A stretch of 64,000 nt of DNA from Ewingella americana ATCC 33852 (GTDB lineage: Bacteria > Pseudomonadota > Gammaproteobacteria > Enterobacterales > Enterobacteriaceae), in assembly GCF_000735345.1 (NCBI RefSeq), contig NZ_JMPJ01000053.1, positions 306,217 to 370,216 of the forward strand, written 5' to 3'. The position numbers were made by a program, and so were the translations under genes. Shown in pieces: positions 29,498-40,176 of this stretch. The notes beneath the pieces were generated by a model that saw only the letters and a list, made by a program, of their open reading frames with translations, searched no databases and was not told the DNA's origin. Every line of letters starts with the position of its first letter. Position 1 is the first letter of the stretch.

Positions 29498-30430
29498 ATG
29501 ACTCAGGTACCGACCTTTACACTTTCACTACTGCATCCGCGTTATTGGATAACATGGCTGGGATTAGGCCTGCTTTACCTGCTGGTGCTTCTGCCGTACC
29601 CGATTATTTATCGTATGGGTACCGGACTGGGCCGCTTTTCAATGCGTTTCTTAAAACGCCGCTTTAACATTGCTCAGCGTAACCTCGAACTCTGCTTCCC
29701 AGAAATGAGCAGTGAAAAACGCGACCACATGGTGTTGAAGAACTTCGAATCCGTCGGCATGGGTCTGTTTGAAACCGGCATGGCGTGGTTCTGGCCGGAC
29801 TGGCGTATCGAGCGCTGGTTCAAAGTCAGCGGTCTGGAGCACATCCAGAAAGCCCGTGACAACCAGCAAGGCGTCTTGTTGATCGGCGTCCACTTCCTGA
29901 CGCTGGAACTCGGCGCGCGCATCTTCGGCATCCATAATCCCGGCGTTGGCGTTTATCGCCCGCACGACAACAAGCTGATGGATTGGATCCAGACCAAAGG
30001 CCGCATGCGCTCTAATAAAGCGATGATCGACCGCAAAGACCTGAAAGGCATGATCCGCAGCCTGAAACAGGGCGACATCATCTGGTACGCGCCGGACCAC
30101 GACTACGGCCCGCGCAGCAGCGTGTTCGTTCCGTTCTTTGCCGTGGATAAAGCCGCCACTACCACCGGAACCTATCTGCTGGCTCGCATGGGTAAACCGG
30201 CGATCATTCCTTTCACGCCGCGTCGTTTGGAAAATGGCAAAGGTTATGAATTGCTGCTTCATCCGGCGGTAGAAAACTTCCCGCTGGAAGATGAAGTGGT
30301 GGCTGCGGCCTATATGAATAAAGTGGTTGAGGATGAAATTCGCCTCGCGCCTGAGCAGTACATGTGGCTGCACCGCCGCTTTAAAACCCGCCCCGAGGGC
30401 GAGCCTTCGTTGTATCAGGCTTTAGAATAA
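29498..30430 (+). CDS. lpxL: Lipid A lauroyltransferase LpxL (HtrB)
   Basis: A 310-residue inner-membrane acyltransferase that adds the lauroyl chain to Kdo2-lipid IVA. A membrane helix lies near the N-terminus (about residues 18-38). The catalytic HX4E motif is in [15 protein letters not shown], and the segments [16 protein letters not shown] and [18 protein letters not shown], ending [12 protein letters not shown], are conserved. Sequence matches LpxL better than LpxM or LpxP by its N-terminus and GVYRPHDN. It is a single gene before mdtG. Confidence 0.93.
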   Translation: MTQVPTFTLSLLHPRYWITWLGLGLLYLLVLLPYPIIYRMGTGLGRFSMRFLKRRFNIAQRNLELCFPEMSSEKRDHMVLKNFESVGMGLFETGMAWFWPDWRIERWFKVSGLEHIQKARDNQQGVLLIGVHFLTLELGARIFGIHNPGVGVYRPHDNKLMDWIQTKGRMRSNKAMIDRKDLKGMIRSLKQGDIIWYAPDHDYGPRSSVFVPFFAVDKAATTTGTYLLARMGKPAIIPFTPRRLENGKGYELLLHPAVENFPLEDEVVAAAYMNKVVEDEIRLAPEQYMWLHRRFKTRPEGEPSLYQALE

Positions 30431-30704
30431 TCTTAGCGTTTTACCGTTCAGGGTGTTGCACTCTGGACGGCCCCCTCTCACTCTCCTGATCCTGCTGTAA
30501 AAAACTTATCTTGCTAATTATTGATCTGTTGCAATGCACCAAAATTTCTAAACCGGTATTTTAGTTTCTGCGTTAACTTTTCCGTAACATCATTGATGTG
30601 ACTGATTAATAGGCGCATAATTATCAGCCTAGTGCATGATAGTTAATCCGCTCTGGCACTCGCCCGACAGCTCAGAGCCAATGGACCTCTCATATCGGTA
30701 ATTT

Positions 30705-31943
30705 ATGACTTCGGAACCCGCAGCAGAAACGGCACCAGACCCTATAAATTGGAAGCGAAATCTGTTCGTTGCTTGGATAGGATGTTTCCTGACTGGTGCA
30801 GCATTCAGCCTGATCATGCCTTTCCTGCCTCTGTACGTTGAAACCCTTGGTGTGACCGGGCATGAGTCCCTGAACATGTGGTCCGGTCTGGTGTTCAGCA
30901 TAACGTTCCTGTTCTCCGCCATCGCCTCTCCCTTCTGGGGCAGTCTTGCAGACCGTAAAGGTCGTAAAATCATGCTGTTGCGTTCAGCACTCGGCATGGC
31001 AATCGTCATGGCCCTGATGGGTCTGGCAACCAATATCTGGCAATTTCTGGTGCTACGCGCCCTGCTCGGCCTGCTCGGCGGCTTTGTCCCTAACGCCAAT
31101 GCGCTGATTGCTACCCAGATCCCGCGTAACAAGAGTGGCTGGGCGCTGGGCACTTTATCCACTGGCGCGGTCAGCGGCGCGCTGATTGGCCCGCTGGTCG
31201 GCGGCTTACTGGCCGACAGCTACGGGCTTCGCCCGGTGTTCTTCATCACCGCTTTTGTACTTTTCCTGTGTTTTATCATGACGTTGTACTTCATTCGCGA
31301 GCAGTTTATGCCGGTCAACAAGAAGGATATGTTGAATCGCAAACAGGTTTTCGCCTCACTGAAGAACCCTAAGCTGGTGCTGTGCCTGTTCATCACCACC
31401 ATGATCATTCAGGTGGCGACGGGGTCGATTGCGCCAATCTTGACGCTGTACGTCCGCGAACTGGCAGGTAATACGCAGAACTTGGCGTTTATCAGCGGCA
31501 TGATTGCTTCGGTGCCGGGCGTGGCGGCGCTGATGAGTGCGCCAAGGCTTGGTAAGCTGGGTGACAGGATTGGTCCGGAGAAGATTCTGGTGGCGATGCT
31601 CGGGGTGTCGGTGCTGCTGCTGATCCCGATGGCCTTTGTGCAAAACCCGCTACAGCTGGGGATCTTGCGCTTTATGCTCGGCGCGGCAGACGGCGCGCTG
31701 CTGCCTGCGGTGCAAACGCTGCTTATCTATAACTGCACCAATCAGGTGGCCGGGCGAGTGTTCAGCTATAACCAGTCATTCCGCGACGTGGGTAACGTGA
31801 CCGGCCCACTGCTGGGTGCCGCCGTCTCGGCAAGTTACGGCTTCCGCACGGTGTTCTGCGTCACCGCGCTGGTGGTGCTGTTCAACGCCGTCTACTCCTA
31901 TTGGAGCCTGCAACGCCGCCAGCGCGAAGTCACCGTCGAGTAA
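30705..31943 (+). CDS. mdtG: MFS multidrug efflux protein MdtG (YceE)
   Basis: A 412-residue major facilitator of the DHA1 family with twelve predicted helices. Motif A is seen as [11 protein letters not shown] between helices 2 and 3, and motif C-like glycine-rich sequence [17 protein letters not shown] in helix 5. E. coli MdtG gives fosfomycin and deoxycholate tolerance and is under MarA/SoxS control; I could not find a convincing marbox here. It converges with the VOC gene, with one base between stop codons. A hairpin CCGTTCAGGGTG / CACTCTGGACGG at 30444-30470 probably belongs to the end of lpxL. Confidence 0.92.
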   Translation: MTSEPAAETAPDPINWKRNLFVAWIGCFLTGAAFSLIMPFLPLYVETLGVTGHESLNMWSGLVFSITFLFSAIASPFWGSLADRKGRKIMLLRSALGMAIVMALMGLATNIWQFLVLRALLGLLGGFVPNANALIATQIPRNKSGWALGTLSTGAVSGALIGPLVGGLLADSYGLRPVFFITAFVLFLCFIMTLYFIREQFMPVNKKDMLNRKQVFASLKNPKLVLCLFITTMIIQVATGSIAPILTLYVRELAGNTQNLAFISGMIASVPGVAALMSAPRLGKLGDRIGPEKILVAMLGVSVLLLIPMAFVQNPLQLGILRFMLGAADGALLPAVQTLLIYNCTNQVAGRVFSYNQSFRDVGNVTGPLLGAAVSASYGFRTVFCVTALVVLFNAVYSYWSLQRRQREVTVE

Positions 31944-31944
31944 T

Positions 31945-32343
31945 TCAGGCCGTCCAGTCGCGCCTTGCGAGAACCACCCGATAGCCGTCAGCATCTTCAA
32001 AGGTGCTGCCGGTTTGATCCCAATAAGGGTTATAAGACGCGACTTTCACAAACCCCGCCTGCTCCATCTGCTCACACTGCCGCTGCCACTCTTCGGCATT
32101 AGGAATGTAAAACACCAATAGATTGTCCTGCGTCGGCGCCCTGCCAACCCGCGTACCGCGATGGTGAGTGAACTCAAGATGATAATGGTGAGTAGGATGC
32201 CCGATGATCACGCCGTCAAAGCCTTGGTGGTCGTCAAACTGCCCTAACAGCTCAAACCCCAAACCCTGCTGATACATCTGCGCAATCTGCCGGATATTGT
32301 CGGTTGGACGAGCAATGCGCAAAACCGCCTGACGTGAAACCAT
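31945..32343 (-). CDS. VOC family protein (glyoxalase/bleomycin-resistance fold)
   Basis: A 132-residue vicinal-oxygen-chelate fold protein. It has the repeats typical of the fold: LRIARPTDNIRQIAQMYQ at the start, HHYHLEFTHH in the middle (possible metal His), NAEEWQRQCEQMEQAGF, and a C-terminal DADGYRVVLARRDW. The start at 32343 was chosen by its GGGAG spacing; a TTG three codons earlier is possible. Substrate cannot be predicted. It converges with mdtG and might be a fosfomycin- or glyoxal-type enzyme only by fold. Confidence 0.75.
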   Translation of the reverse strand: MVSRQAVLRIARPTDNIRQIAQMYQQGLGFELLGQFDDHQGFDGVIIGHPTHHYHLEFTHHRGTRVGRAPTQDNLLVFYIPNAEEWQRQCEQMEQAGFVKVASYNPYWDQTGSTFEDADGYRVVLARRDWTA

Positions 32344-32565
32344 GAGCGCCAATCTCCCTGTGGGTGAAGTGTTCTGAAAAAAACAAAAAACCGGTTAATT
32401 TCTGCGTTATTAGCGGGTGAAAACTTGCAACCTCAGCCACAGCGTCAACAATTAGTGAGTTAGAAAAACAACACACAGAACTTTTATAACTTAGCCGTTA
32501 GCGCCTAATAACTAACGCATTAAACATTATCCACAACCCTCGTTAAAGCAACTCAGGAGAAAAAG

Positions 32566-32973
32566 ATGAGCATGTATGCAACCTTAGAAGAAGCCGTTGA
32601 TGCCGCCCGTGAAGTGTTTCTTGAGGCTGCGCAAGACACTGCCGATAGCGACGAAGAGGCGATCCCTGAGCAGTTCAACCTGCAAAAGTATGTAATGCAG
32701 GATGGCGATATTATGTGGGAAGCCGAGTTCTTCACCCGCGACGGCGAGGCCGTTGAGAGCACCAATTTCCGCAGTGGCGAGGCGGCTCAGGCTATTTTTG
32801 ATGGCGACTACGACGCGCAAGAATTGGAAGAAGAGTGGCTGGAGGAAGGCACGCTTTACGAATGGGACGAAGGTGAGTATCAGTACGAGCCGCCGTTGGA
32901 TACCGAAGAAGGCGAAGCCGCGGCCGACGAGTGGGATGATGAAGATGATTATCCGGGCAAGGATATCGACTAA
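32566..32973 (+). CDS. mysB: MysB, acidic protein
   Basis: A 135-residue extremely acidic protein with the MysB pattern: MYATLEEAVDAAREVFLEAA, the segment KYVMQDGDIMWEAEFF, EEEWLEEGTLYEWDEGEY, and ending ADEWDDEDD. E. coli MysB was found as a multicopy suppressor of secY and secA defects; a mechanism is not known. AGGAG precedes the start. It is a single gene, close to and convergent with yceK. Confidence 0.92.
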   Translation: MSMYATLEEAVDAAREVFLEAAQDTADSDEEAIPEQFNLQKYVMQDGDIMWEAEFFTRDGEAVESTNFRSGEAAQAIFDGDYDAQELEEEWLEEGTLYEWDEGEYQYEPPLDTEEGEAAADEWDDEDDYPGKDID

Positions 32974-32988
32974 GCCCGAAATAACCCA

Positions 32989-33219
32989 TCACTCATAAGG
33001 CCCGTGGCGGGCGTCAATCGGCAGCATAAAGGTGTCGACAATCATCGACAGCGGAACGTCGATAATAGTGACATAGCGCCACGGGCCGTCGCGCACGTCC
33101 CACTGCACGCCCGGATAATATTGATTGCCATGCCCCTGCCCCGGAACGGTTCGGCTAATAATGCTGCCGCAGCCTGTCAGGCTGGCCACCACCACCCCGA
33201 GGGCGACGGCGCGAAGCAT
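32989..33219 (-). CDS. yceK: YceK, outer-membrane lipoprotein (DUF1375)
   Basis: A 76-residue lipoprotein. After a short signal (MLRAVALGVVVASLTGC) with the lipobox Leu-Thr-Gly-Cys, it has GSIISRTVPGQGHGNQYYPG and ends LPIDARHGPYE, very close to E. coli YceK. The role is unknown. The start at 33219 was chosen by signal-peptide length; a GTG 15 bases upstream has better Shine-Dalgarno (GGAAGG) and is possible. It is the neighbour of opgH in E. coli as well. Confidence 0.88.
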   Translation of the reverse strand: MLRAVALGVVVASLTGCGSIISRTVPGQGHGNQYYPGVQWDVRDGPWRYVTIIDVPLSMIVDTFMLPIDARHGPYE

Positions 33220-33280
33220 TGAATGTCTTGTCACACCCTTCCCCACTTGTAAAAAATCACGGATAAAAAACCACTCATAA

Positions 33281-33312
33281 AAAAGGCAGGATGCTGATGC
33301 ATCCTGCCTTTT
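33281..33312 (-). terminator. Rho-independent terminator of opgGH
   Basis: Stem AAAAGGCAGGATGC / GCATCCTGCCTTTT with loop TGAT, 44 bp after the opgH stop, with T-run on the minus strand. Confidence 0.92.
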
Positions 33313-33355
33313 ATCTCTCACCGTCGTGCTTCACCACGGCTTTCGCTTAAGGCGT

Positions 33356-35941
33356 TTAGGCCGGTTTGGCTTCCAGCGTCTGCGTCTCAGGGAAAGCCTG
33401 AACGTTACGCGGCAGCTCGCTATAGTAAGCGCTCCACGCGTGTTGATCAGGCTGAGTCCAGACCGCAGAGTGCAGGCGCGCCATAATCACTGGGTCACTC
33501 AGCAGGACCAGACGATCCGCTTTGCTCAAGGCTTTTGGCCCAGTGTTGAATGCCTGCTCCAGACGGTACTGACGGCCATTTTCGATGCTTGGGCGCAGTA
33601 GGTGACGCGAGGTCGCCATGGCCGTTGCCAGCGCATTGAAGCTTGGGTCAAACACCGCGTGCATGAAACCGTTTTTCAGTGAACGAGAACGGTTCAGCAT
33701 CAGGTATTCGTCAGTCGCTACCAATTCGCGCGGCGGGTTGTACTCTTCCGGGATCAAGAACAGTTTAGCTTTCTTGCTCTTAATACCCAGCGTTGCACGG
33801 CTCGACAGCACGGAAACGAACGGCGACAGGATCAGTGAGAAGACGATTGGCGCCAACCACCACAGGAAGCGCAGGTCCAGCCACGCCATCCCGCCAGCCC
33901 ACACGGCACCCAACAGCAGTTGCGATCCGTGGCGCTTGAAGGCTTCGCCCCAAGGGGTGTCGTCATCATCACGTTGTGGAGAGTTCCACACCACTTCCCA
34001 ACCCAAGAACGCGCTCACCACGAAGACAGTGTGGAACAGCATGCGCACAGGGGCCAGCAAGACGGAGAACAGCATCTCGAGCAGCATGGAGAAGAACAGA
34101 CGAATGCCACCGCCATACTCTTTCGCGCCCTTGGCCCAAATCAGCACAATACTGAGCAATTTAGGTAAGAACAGCAGCACCAGCGTGGTGGAGAACAGGG
34201 CTATCGCCAGCTCAGGACGCCACTGCGGCCAGACTGGGAAAAGCTGCCTTGGCTGAAGGAAGTATTGCGGCTCCATCAGCGTATGCACCACTTGCAGCGC
34301 GGTAGAGAGCGCCAGGAACATAAACCACAGCGGTGCAGACAGGTAGGACATGACGCCAGTCAGGAACACGGCGCGGTGAACCGGGTGCATGCCTTTAACC
34401 AAGAACAGGCGGAAGTTCATCAGGTTACCGTGACACCAGCGGCGGTCGCGTTTCAGCTCGTCCAGCAGGTTTGGTGGCAACTCTTCGTAGCTTCCCGGCA
34501 GGTCATAAGCAATCCACACGCCCCACCCCGCACGACGCATTAACGCGGCTTCGACGAAGTCATGGGACATGATAGAACCGGCGAAGGAACCTTCACCCGG
34601 CAGCGGCGCAAGGGCGCAGTGCTCGATGAACGGCTTCACGCGGATAATGGCGTTGTGGCCCCAGTAGTGAGACTCACCCAACTGCCAGAAATGCAGACCG
34701 GCGGTGAACAGCGGGCCGTAGACGCGCGTCGCAAACTGCTGGCAGCGCGCATACAGGGTATCCATGCCCGACGCCTTAGGCGCAGACTGGATAATACCGG
34801 CGTTCGGGTTGGCATCCATCAGACGCGCAAGGCCCGTCAGACATTCGCCACTCATCACGCTGTCGGCGTCGAGAATAACCATGTAGGCATATTCCCCGCC
34901 CCAGCGACGACACCAGTCATCGATGTTACCGCTTTTACGTTTTACACGGCGGCGGCGGCGACGATAGAAGATGCGGCCATGCCCGTCGACGTCACGACAC
35001 ACTTCCATCCACGCCTTTTGCTCGGCCACGCAGATGTCTGGGTCATAACTGTCACTCAGGACATAAATGTCGAACTGGTCGAGATCGCCGGTGGCTTTCA
35101 CAGACTCATAAGTCGCACGTAAACCCGCGAATACGCGTTCTACGTCTTCATTACAAATCGGCATGATAAGCGCAGTACGGTTGTTCGGGTTCAGCGGCTC
35201 ATTGCCCGTTGTCGAGGCCGTGATGCTGTATTTGTCACGCCCGATGAGCAGCTGTAAGAAGCCCATCAGTGCGGTCCAGAAGCCCGCCGAAACCCAACAG
35301 AACAGGATGGCGAACAGCACCAGAATCCCGGTCTGTAAGACATAAGGCAGCAACTGTAAGACGGATTGAAGCCAGTCTTGATTCAACATATCTGCGGGGT
35401 CGATAAGCGCCCAGCCTTGATATGGCAAGATGGTTTTCATGTACCAGGTGGCGATGGCGGTTTGCACCAGCATCAACACCAGCAAAATGTAGCGACGCAC
35501 AGAACCGGCGTGACGCCATCTTTTTTCAGACTCTGGCATTTCCGATTTGCCGTCGCGGCGCGAAACGGTGCTGCGCCCCATCAGGCTATCCCAGAAACGC
35601 CCTACCGGGTTGGTACGCCACACATCAGGGAACATGCTTGAACGCTTAACCGGCGGCATGGCATTAACAATGGTGCGGCCTTCGTTGTCCACTTCAGACA
35701 AGTTGCCGTTTTCCATGGCATCTGGCCAGCTTCCTGCAACACGTGTCTTCACTGAAAGCAGAGGAGCATCAGCGTCGGAAACGTCAGTAGTCATCGTTGA
35801 TTCACCGCCGATTTGGCGGTGAACGGTCGCAAAGGCTTCTCCCTCGGACTGAGGGAGTTGCTGAATTAGCGCCGCTTTCTGTTCTTCAGAGAGCGGCAAA
35901 GCCTTTACGTAATCTTGAGTAGAATGCGTTGACTTATTCAT
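33356..35941 (-). CDS. opgH: Glucans biosynthesis glucosyltransferase OpgH (MdoH)
   Basis: An 861-residue inner-membrane GT2 glycosyltransferase that makes the beta-1,2-glucan backbone of osmoregulated periplasmic glucans from UDP-glucose. The cytosolic N-terminal part is followed by membrane helices near residues 150-215, the catalytic domain with LDADSVMSG and the [12 protein letters not shown] (QxxRW-like) motif, and further helices. The start at 35941 overlaps the opgG stop by eight bases, implying coupling. A ten-residue upstream extension (to 35971) lacks family support. The N-terminal segment differs from E. coli, where it also interacts with FtsZ. Confidence 0.95.
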   Translation of the reverse strand: MNKSTHSTQDYVKALPLSEEQKAALIQQLPQSEGEAFATVHRQIGGESTMTTDVSDADAPLLSVKTRVAGSWPDAMENGNLSEVDNEGRTIVNAMPPVKRSSMFPDVWRTNPVGRFWDSLMGRSTVSRRDGKSEMPESEKRWRHAGSVRRYILLVLMLVQTAIATWYMKTILPYQGWALIDPADMLNQDWLQSVLQLLPYVLQTGILVLFAILFCWVSAGFWTALMGFLQLLIGRDKYSITASTTGNEPLNPNNRTALIMPICNEDVERVFAGLRATYESVKATGDLDQFDIYVLSDSYDPDICVAEQKAWMEVCRDVDGHGRIFYRRRRRRVKRKSGNIDDWCRRWGGEYAYMVILDADSVMSGECLTGLARLMDANPNAGIIQSAPKASGMDTLYARCQQFATRVYGPLFTAGLHFWQLGESHYWGHNAIIRVKPFIEHCALAPLPGEGSFAGSIMSHDFVEAALMRRAGWGVWIAYDLPGSYEELPPNLLDELKRDRRWCHGNLMNFRLFLVKGMHPVHRAVFLTGVMSYLSAPLWFMFLALSTALQVVHTLMEPQYFLQPRQLFPVWPQWRPELAIALFSTTLVLLFLPKLLSIVLIWAKGAKEYGGGIRLFFSMLLEMLFSVLLAPVRMLFHTVFVVSAFLGWEVVWNSPQRDDDDTPWGEAFKRHGSQLLLGAVWAGGMAWLDLRFLWWLAPIVFSLILSPFVSVLSSRATLGIKSKKAKLFLIPEEYNPPRELVATDEYLMLNRSRSLKNGFMHAVFDPSFNALATAMATSRHLLRPSIENGRQYRLEQAFNTGPKALSKADRLVLLSDPVIMARLHSAVWTQPDQHAWSAYYSELPRNVQAFPETQTLEAKPA

Positions 35942-37469
35942 TGGCAGGCAGCTGATAGCTCCAGGTTTCACTCAGTGTTTTCTCGCCATTAACCAGAGAA
36001 GCGCGCATTTCGATTGGCTTCTTCGGATCTTTCACTTTCAGGCGCAGCGTTAAACGCCAGCCTTTAGTTACTGGATTATAGCGGACATTATTTTCTACCA
36101 GATCACCATTGTCACCGACACTCACCTGCGAAGCGACTGGGGTGTCATCTTTCAGCGCTTTCAAGTTAGGGCCGACGAAGTCCACCAAGAACGCCACGCT
36201 ACCGTCTGCATCACGCGTCAGATTTGACTGCTTGACGTCGCCGGTTGAACGCATGGTGCGCTGTACCCAAGCCAGATTAGGAGAATGTAACTTCTCTTCT
36301 TCACGGCTGAAGTGCAGGCGGTAGTTCAGATCTAATGGTTTACCCACTTCTGGCAACTGGTCTGGAGTCCAGAAAGCCACGATGTTGTCATTGGTTTCAT
36401 CAGCGGTTGGAATTTCCACCAGCTCGATTTTACCTTTGCCCCAATCGCCTTTGGTTTCTACCCAGCCACTTGGACGCAGATCGTAGCGATCGTCTAAATC
36501 CTCGAAGTTGGAGAAGTCACGACCACGTTGCAGCAGACCGAAGCCTTTGGGATTTTCCATGGTGAACTGACTAACAGAGAGGTGTTTTGGATTATTCAGC
36601 GGACGCCAAATCCATTCACCATTGCCAGCCTGAATAGAAAGACCGTTGGAGTCGTGCAGTGCCGGACGGTAATTCATCACTGGAGAAGGCTGGTTAGCAC
36701 CAAACAAGTACATGCTGGTCAGCGGAGCAATACCCAGTTTGCCGACTTTGTCGCGCAGGTAAACTTTGGATTGCACATCTACAGTGGCGTCTTTACCCGG
36801 GTAAACGTCGAGGCGATAAGCACCGGTCGCACGAGGAGAGTCGAGCAACGCATAAATAACTAAGTGCTTTTCATCTGGATTCGGGCGCTCAATCCAGAAC
36901 TCACGGAAGCGAGGGAATTCTTCACCAGAGGCCAGCGCGGTGTCGATAGCCAATCCGCGGGCAGACAGGCCATAAACCTGGCCTTTACCAATAACGCGGA
37001 AGTAGCTCGCACCCAGCACGCTCATGATTTCATCGTCTTTATCCGCTTTATTAATAGGATAGAGAACTTTGAAACCAGCAAAACCGAGGTTTTTGACCGT
37101 GTCAGCATCATGCTTCACGTTGCCAAAATTGAAATAGTCGGGATTGTATTTAATCTCTTTGACGGTATCGGCCGTCACTTCATTGATTTTCACCGGGGTG
37201 TCGAAGTACATCCCCTGATGATAGAACTCAAGCTTGAAAGGCGTGTTCTGGTTTTTCCAGTACGCTTTGTCATGATTGAATTGAATTTGTTGATAATCCG
37301 CAAATTTCAAATCACGGAATTGAGACGGCAGGTTGCTTTTCGGAGCTTCATAGCCCTTGTCAGCTAACGCTTTTGCTTGTTTAGCTACATCATCAATAGA
37401 AAAAGCCCATGCAGATGAAGAAATCATGGACATCAACACTGCGGCACTCAGCAAACGGACTTTAGTCAT
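35934..37469 (-). CDS. opgG: Glucans biosynthesis protein OpgG (MdoG)
   Basis: A 511-residue periplasmic protein, same length as E. coli OpgG. A signal peptide [19 protein letters not shown] is cleaved before [10 protein letters not shown]. The mature protein has the long beta-sandwich domain and ends in the family tail [13 protein letters not shown]. It is needed to make branched periplasmic glucans together with OpgH. The start at 37469 is used because a signal peptide begins there after AAGGG; a further frame to 37535 is leader. Operon with opgH. Confidence 0.96.
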   Translation of the reverse strand: MTKVRLLSAAVLMSMISSSAWAFSIDDVAKQAKALADKGYEAPKSNLPSQFRDLKFADYQQIQFNHDKAYWKNQNTPFKLEFYHQGMYFDTPVKINEVTADTVKEIKYNPDYFNFGNVKHDADTVKNLGFAGFKVLYPINKADKDDEIMSVLGASYFRVIGKGQVYGLSARGLAIDTALASGEEFPRFREFWIERPNPDEKHLVIYALLDSPRATGAYRLDVYPGKDATVDVQSKVYLRDKVGKLGIAPLTSMYLFGANQPSPVMNYRPALHDSNGLSIQAGNGEWIWRPLNNPKHLSVSQFTMENPKGFGLLQRGRDFSNFEDLDDRYDLRPSGWVETKGDWGKGKIELVEIPTADETNDNIVAFWTPDQLPEVGKPLDLNYRLHFSREEEKLHSPNLAWVQRTMRSTGDVKQSNLTRDADGSVAFLVDFVGPNLKALKDDTPVASQVSVGDNGDLVENNVRYNPVTKGWRLTLRLKVKDPKKPIEMRASLVNGEKTLSETWSYQLPANE

Positions 37470-37801
37470 ACGTGGCCCTTTGGAAAAATTTTTACCCGGC
37501 ACATCCCCTCCTTTACGTGCGCTTAACTCATTCATTCTATTTTAATTGAACTGTCAGGTTTCCGACAACATGAGAGATTGATGGTTCATCCCATTGATGA
37601 ACCGTTTAAGCACACAACAGCACAAGGATATCAATTCGTTGAAACTCCGGCTATGGAAACTTGTCCGATAACATAGTAGGTTCTTGCCTTAACGAATATT
37701 AAGCTAATGTAAGGATCGAAAACTTTTTCTTACCAGTCTCTAATTACCTGTTCGCGATTTAAGCACTAAAATCAGGATAAGCTTCATACAACGGATACGT
37801 A
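37470..37801. other. Divergent promoter region between opgGH and opgC
   Basis: About 330 bp, AT-rich near the centre, that must contain promoters in both directions. E. coli opgGH is repressed by high osmolarity and controlled by RcsB-type and other regulators. No confident operator was found by eye. Confidence 0.45.
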
Positions 37802-38986
37802 ATGAAACCACAAACTCAACAGCGCGAGTTCTTTTTGGACTCAATCCGAGCCTATTTGATGCTGCTCGGCATTCCATTCCATATATCATTGATTTACTCC
37901 AGCCATATCTGGGCAGTAAACAGTGCTGTGCCATCGGATGGATTGACCATATTTAATGACTTTATTCACGCCTTCCGGATGCAGGTGTTCTTTGTCATTT
38001 CCGGCTATTTCTCCTACATGCTCTACGAGCGCTATGACTCGCAGAAGTGGCTGAAGGTCCGTCTGGAGCGCGTTGCCATCCCGCTGGCTGCGGCTTTCCC
38101 GCTGATCACCCTGCCGCAGCTCTACTTCCTGATGAAGTTTACTGACAAGTTCTCGAACTGGGACCAACTGGGCCTGTACCAGAAAATCAATATCACCGTG
38201 TGGGAAATGGTCTCCCATTTGTGGTTCTTATTGACCTTGGTAATACTGACCAGTATCTGCTTTTACTTATTTAAATCGATTAAACAAATTAAGAATAATC
38301 GTATTTCCGCTATTAAGAATAAAACGAACAGCCTAGGAAAACTCTCAATTATATTTTTAATTATTGGTTTTATTTACGCTGCTTTTAATCGCGCAATTTA
38401 TATTTTCGCCCCGGATTTACTCTCCAATGGCGCATTTAATTTTATCGTGATGCAGACGCTGTTTTACCTGCCATTTTTCGTGATTGGTGCGTTTGCCTAC
38501 AAGTTTACCTGGCTAAAAGAGCTGTTCATCAAGCCGTCGGCATGGGCTGGCGTGGTCAGTTTGTTCCTGTTCGTGGCCTACATGTTCAACCAGCACGTCA
38601 ACACGCCGCAGCTTTACTCGATGGAGCTTGATGCCATCATCACCTCGCTGCTGGGCATTTTGATGGTCAACGTGGTGTTCTCCTTCAGCCACTACGTGTT
38701 GAACTTCCAGTCGCCGTGGATAACCTATCTGGTGAACTCTTCTCTGTTCATCTATCTGGTTCACCACCCACTGACCCTGATTTACGGCGCCTTTATCACG
38801 CCAAAAATCAATAACGACTGGGTTGGCTTCCTGCTGGGGCTGGTGTTTGTCTTCGGCATCGCCTTTATGCTGTATGAGGTTCACAAACGTATTCCGATCC
38901 TGCGCTTCTTGTTCTCCGGCAAGCCACAGACCATGCATGAGAAGAGCGGCAGCGGCCCTACCCCGCCGCAGAAACAGCATTCGTGA
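37802..38986 (+). CDS. opgC: Glucans biosynthesis protein OpgC (succinyltransferase)
   Basis: A 394-residue membrane protein of the acyltransferase-3 family. It starts with EFFLDSIRAYLMLLGIPFHIS, the typical first helix with a catalytic-region His, and has about ten hydrophobic segments. OpgC adds succinyl groups to periplasmic glucans. The middle segment (38250-38420) is AT-richer than the rest and codes for a Lys/Asn/Ile-rich loop, possibly a less constrained loop. It is divergent from opgGH, as in E. coli. Confidence 0.94.
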   Translation: MKPQTQQREFFLDSIRAYLMLLGIPFHISLIYSSHIWAVNSAVPSDGLTIFNDFIHAFRMQVFFVISGYFSYMLYERYDSQKWLKVRLERVAIPLAAAFPLITLPQLYFLMKFTDKFSNWDQLGLYQKINITVWEMVSHLWFLLTLVILTSICFYLFKSIKQIKNNRISAIKNKTNSLGKLSIIFLIIGFIYAAFNRAIYIFAPDLLSNGAFNFIVMQTLFYLPFFVIGAFAYKFTWLKELFIKPSAWAGVVSLFLFVAYMFNQHVNTPQLYSMELDAIITSLLGILMVNVVFSFSHYVLNFQSPWITYLVNSSLFIYLVHHPLTLIYGAFITPKINNDWVGFLLGLVFVFGIAFMLYEVHKRIPILRFLFSGKPQTMHEKSGSGPTPPQKQHS

Positions 38987-39012
38987 TCGCGCGTTTAGCT
39001 GAGTGAAGCGAC

Positions 39013-39053
39013 AAAAAAGGCGGCAGTGAAATAAAATTCACCGCCGCCTTTTT
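39013..39053. terminator. Bidirectional terminator between opgC and the efflux operon
   Basis: A long hairpin, AAAAAGGCGGC-A-GTGAA / TTCAC-C-GCCGCCTTTTT, lies between opgC (plus) and the HlyD gene (minus), with A- and T-runs on both sides. Confidence 0.9.
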
Positions 39054-39079
39054 CTGAGCAATCTTTAAGATAAAACCGG

Positions 39080-40117
39080 TTAGCGCGTCGACGCCGTATT
39101 AATGGTTGGGACAGCTGACATGCCGACTTTAAGCCGCTCTAAATCCTTCTGGCCCTGATCCAAGACTATTTTCACCGCCACTCGCTGCACCACTTTGGTG
39201 TAATTGCCGGTGGCGTTATCCGGCGCAATTGGCGAGAAAGTCACGCCGGTGGCTGGCGAGATGCTATCAACCTTGCCGGAAAACAGCACGCCCGGCAGTG
39301 CATCCACCTTGATATTAACCGTCTGGTTGGGCGTGACGTCGGCTAATTGCGTCTCAAGATAGTTGGCGAGAATAAACGCCTGATGCAGCGGAACCACCGC
39401 CAGCACCCGCGTCCCGGCGCTGACATAGCCGCCAACCCGCACTGAACGCTGCCCGACCGTGCCGTCAATCGGCGCTTTAATTTGGGTATAGCTCAGATTC
39501 AACTTGGCCTGCGCCAGCTGGCTTTTGGCCGAATCAATCGCCGCCTGAGCCTGCGCCTGCCCGGCCTTCAACACGTCAATTTGCTTTTCCGCCGCCTGAG
39601 AAGCCGCCACGTCGCTCTGCTGCTGGGCAACCTTGGCGCGGTAATTGGCATCAGACTGGTCACGCTGGTCCGCCGTGCCGGAGCCATTTTGCAGCAAACG
39701 CTGGTAGCGCTCGGCGCTTTGGCGGGCATACACCAGATTGGCGTTATCCGCATTCACCTGTGCCTTGGTTTGCAAGATGGTTTGCTGCTGCTGGGCCAGT
39801 TGGGCGGTAAAACTCAGCAACTGGGCACTGGCGGTTTCCAGATTAGCCTGAGCACTGAGCACCGCGTTGCGATAGTCGCCGTCGTCAATCACCGCCAGCA
39901 CCTGCCCGGCTTTTACCTGCTGGTTATCCGCCACCAGCACCTGCGAAATAGTGCCGGAGATGCGCGGCGCGACCAGCGTGGAGTCCGCCGACACAAAGGC
40001 GTCATCGGTTTCCGGCTCGCCTTGACGACTTAATACCCAGAACCCGGCAACCACCACCAGCACCACAATGGCGATAGCCAGCAGCCAGACGGGGCGAATT
40101 GAAGATTTGTTGATCAT
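39080..40117 (-). CDS. HlyD/EmrA-family periplasmic adaptor of an efflux pump
   Basis: A 345-residue membrane fusion protein. One N-terminal membrane helix (about residues 10-31) is followed by a biotinyl-lipoyl half (VAPRISGTISQVLVADNQQV), a long alpha-hairpin rich in Ala/Gln (about 80-190), and the second lipoyl half with IKAPIDGTVGQRSVRVGGYV. The C-terminal beta-barrel has PGVLFSGKVDSISPATG. It would bridge the DHA2 pump encoded just upstream to an outer-membrane channel, which is not encoded nearby. Substrate unknown. Confidence 0.9.
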   Translation of the reverse strand: MINKSSIRPVWLLAIAIVVLVVVAGFWVLSRQGEPETDDAFVSADSTLVAPRISGTISQVLVADNQQVKAGQVLAVIDDGDYRNAVLSAQANLETASAQLLSFTAQLAQQQQTILQTKAQVNADNANLVYARQSAERYQRLLQNGSGTADQRDQSDANYRAKVAQQQSDVAASQAAEKQIDVLKAGQAQAQAAIDSAKSQLAQAKLNLSYTQIKAPIDGTVGQRSVRVGGYVSAGTRVLAVVPLHQAFILANYLETQLADVTPNQTVNIKVDALPGVLFSGKVDSISPATGVTFSPIAPDNATGNYTKVVQRVAVKIVLDQGQKDLERLKVGMSAVPTINTASTR

Positions 40118-40176
40118 TTTATTTTTCTCGCGCTTAATTTTTCTAATAAATCAGGTGATTAAAATTTTCATGAGCG

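Noticed and set aside
30500-30704. Marbox upstream of mdtG
   Set aside because: A GCAC triplet region near 30535 resembles part of a marbox but the second half is out of register by two bases.
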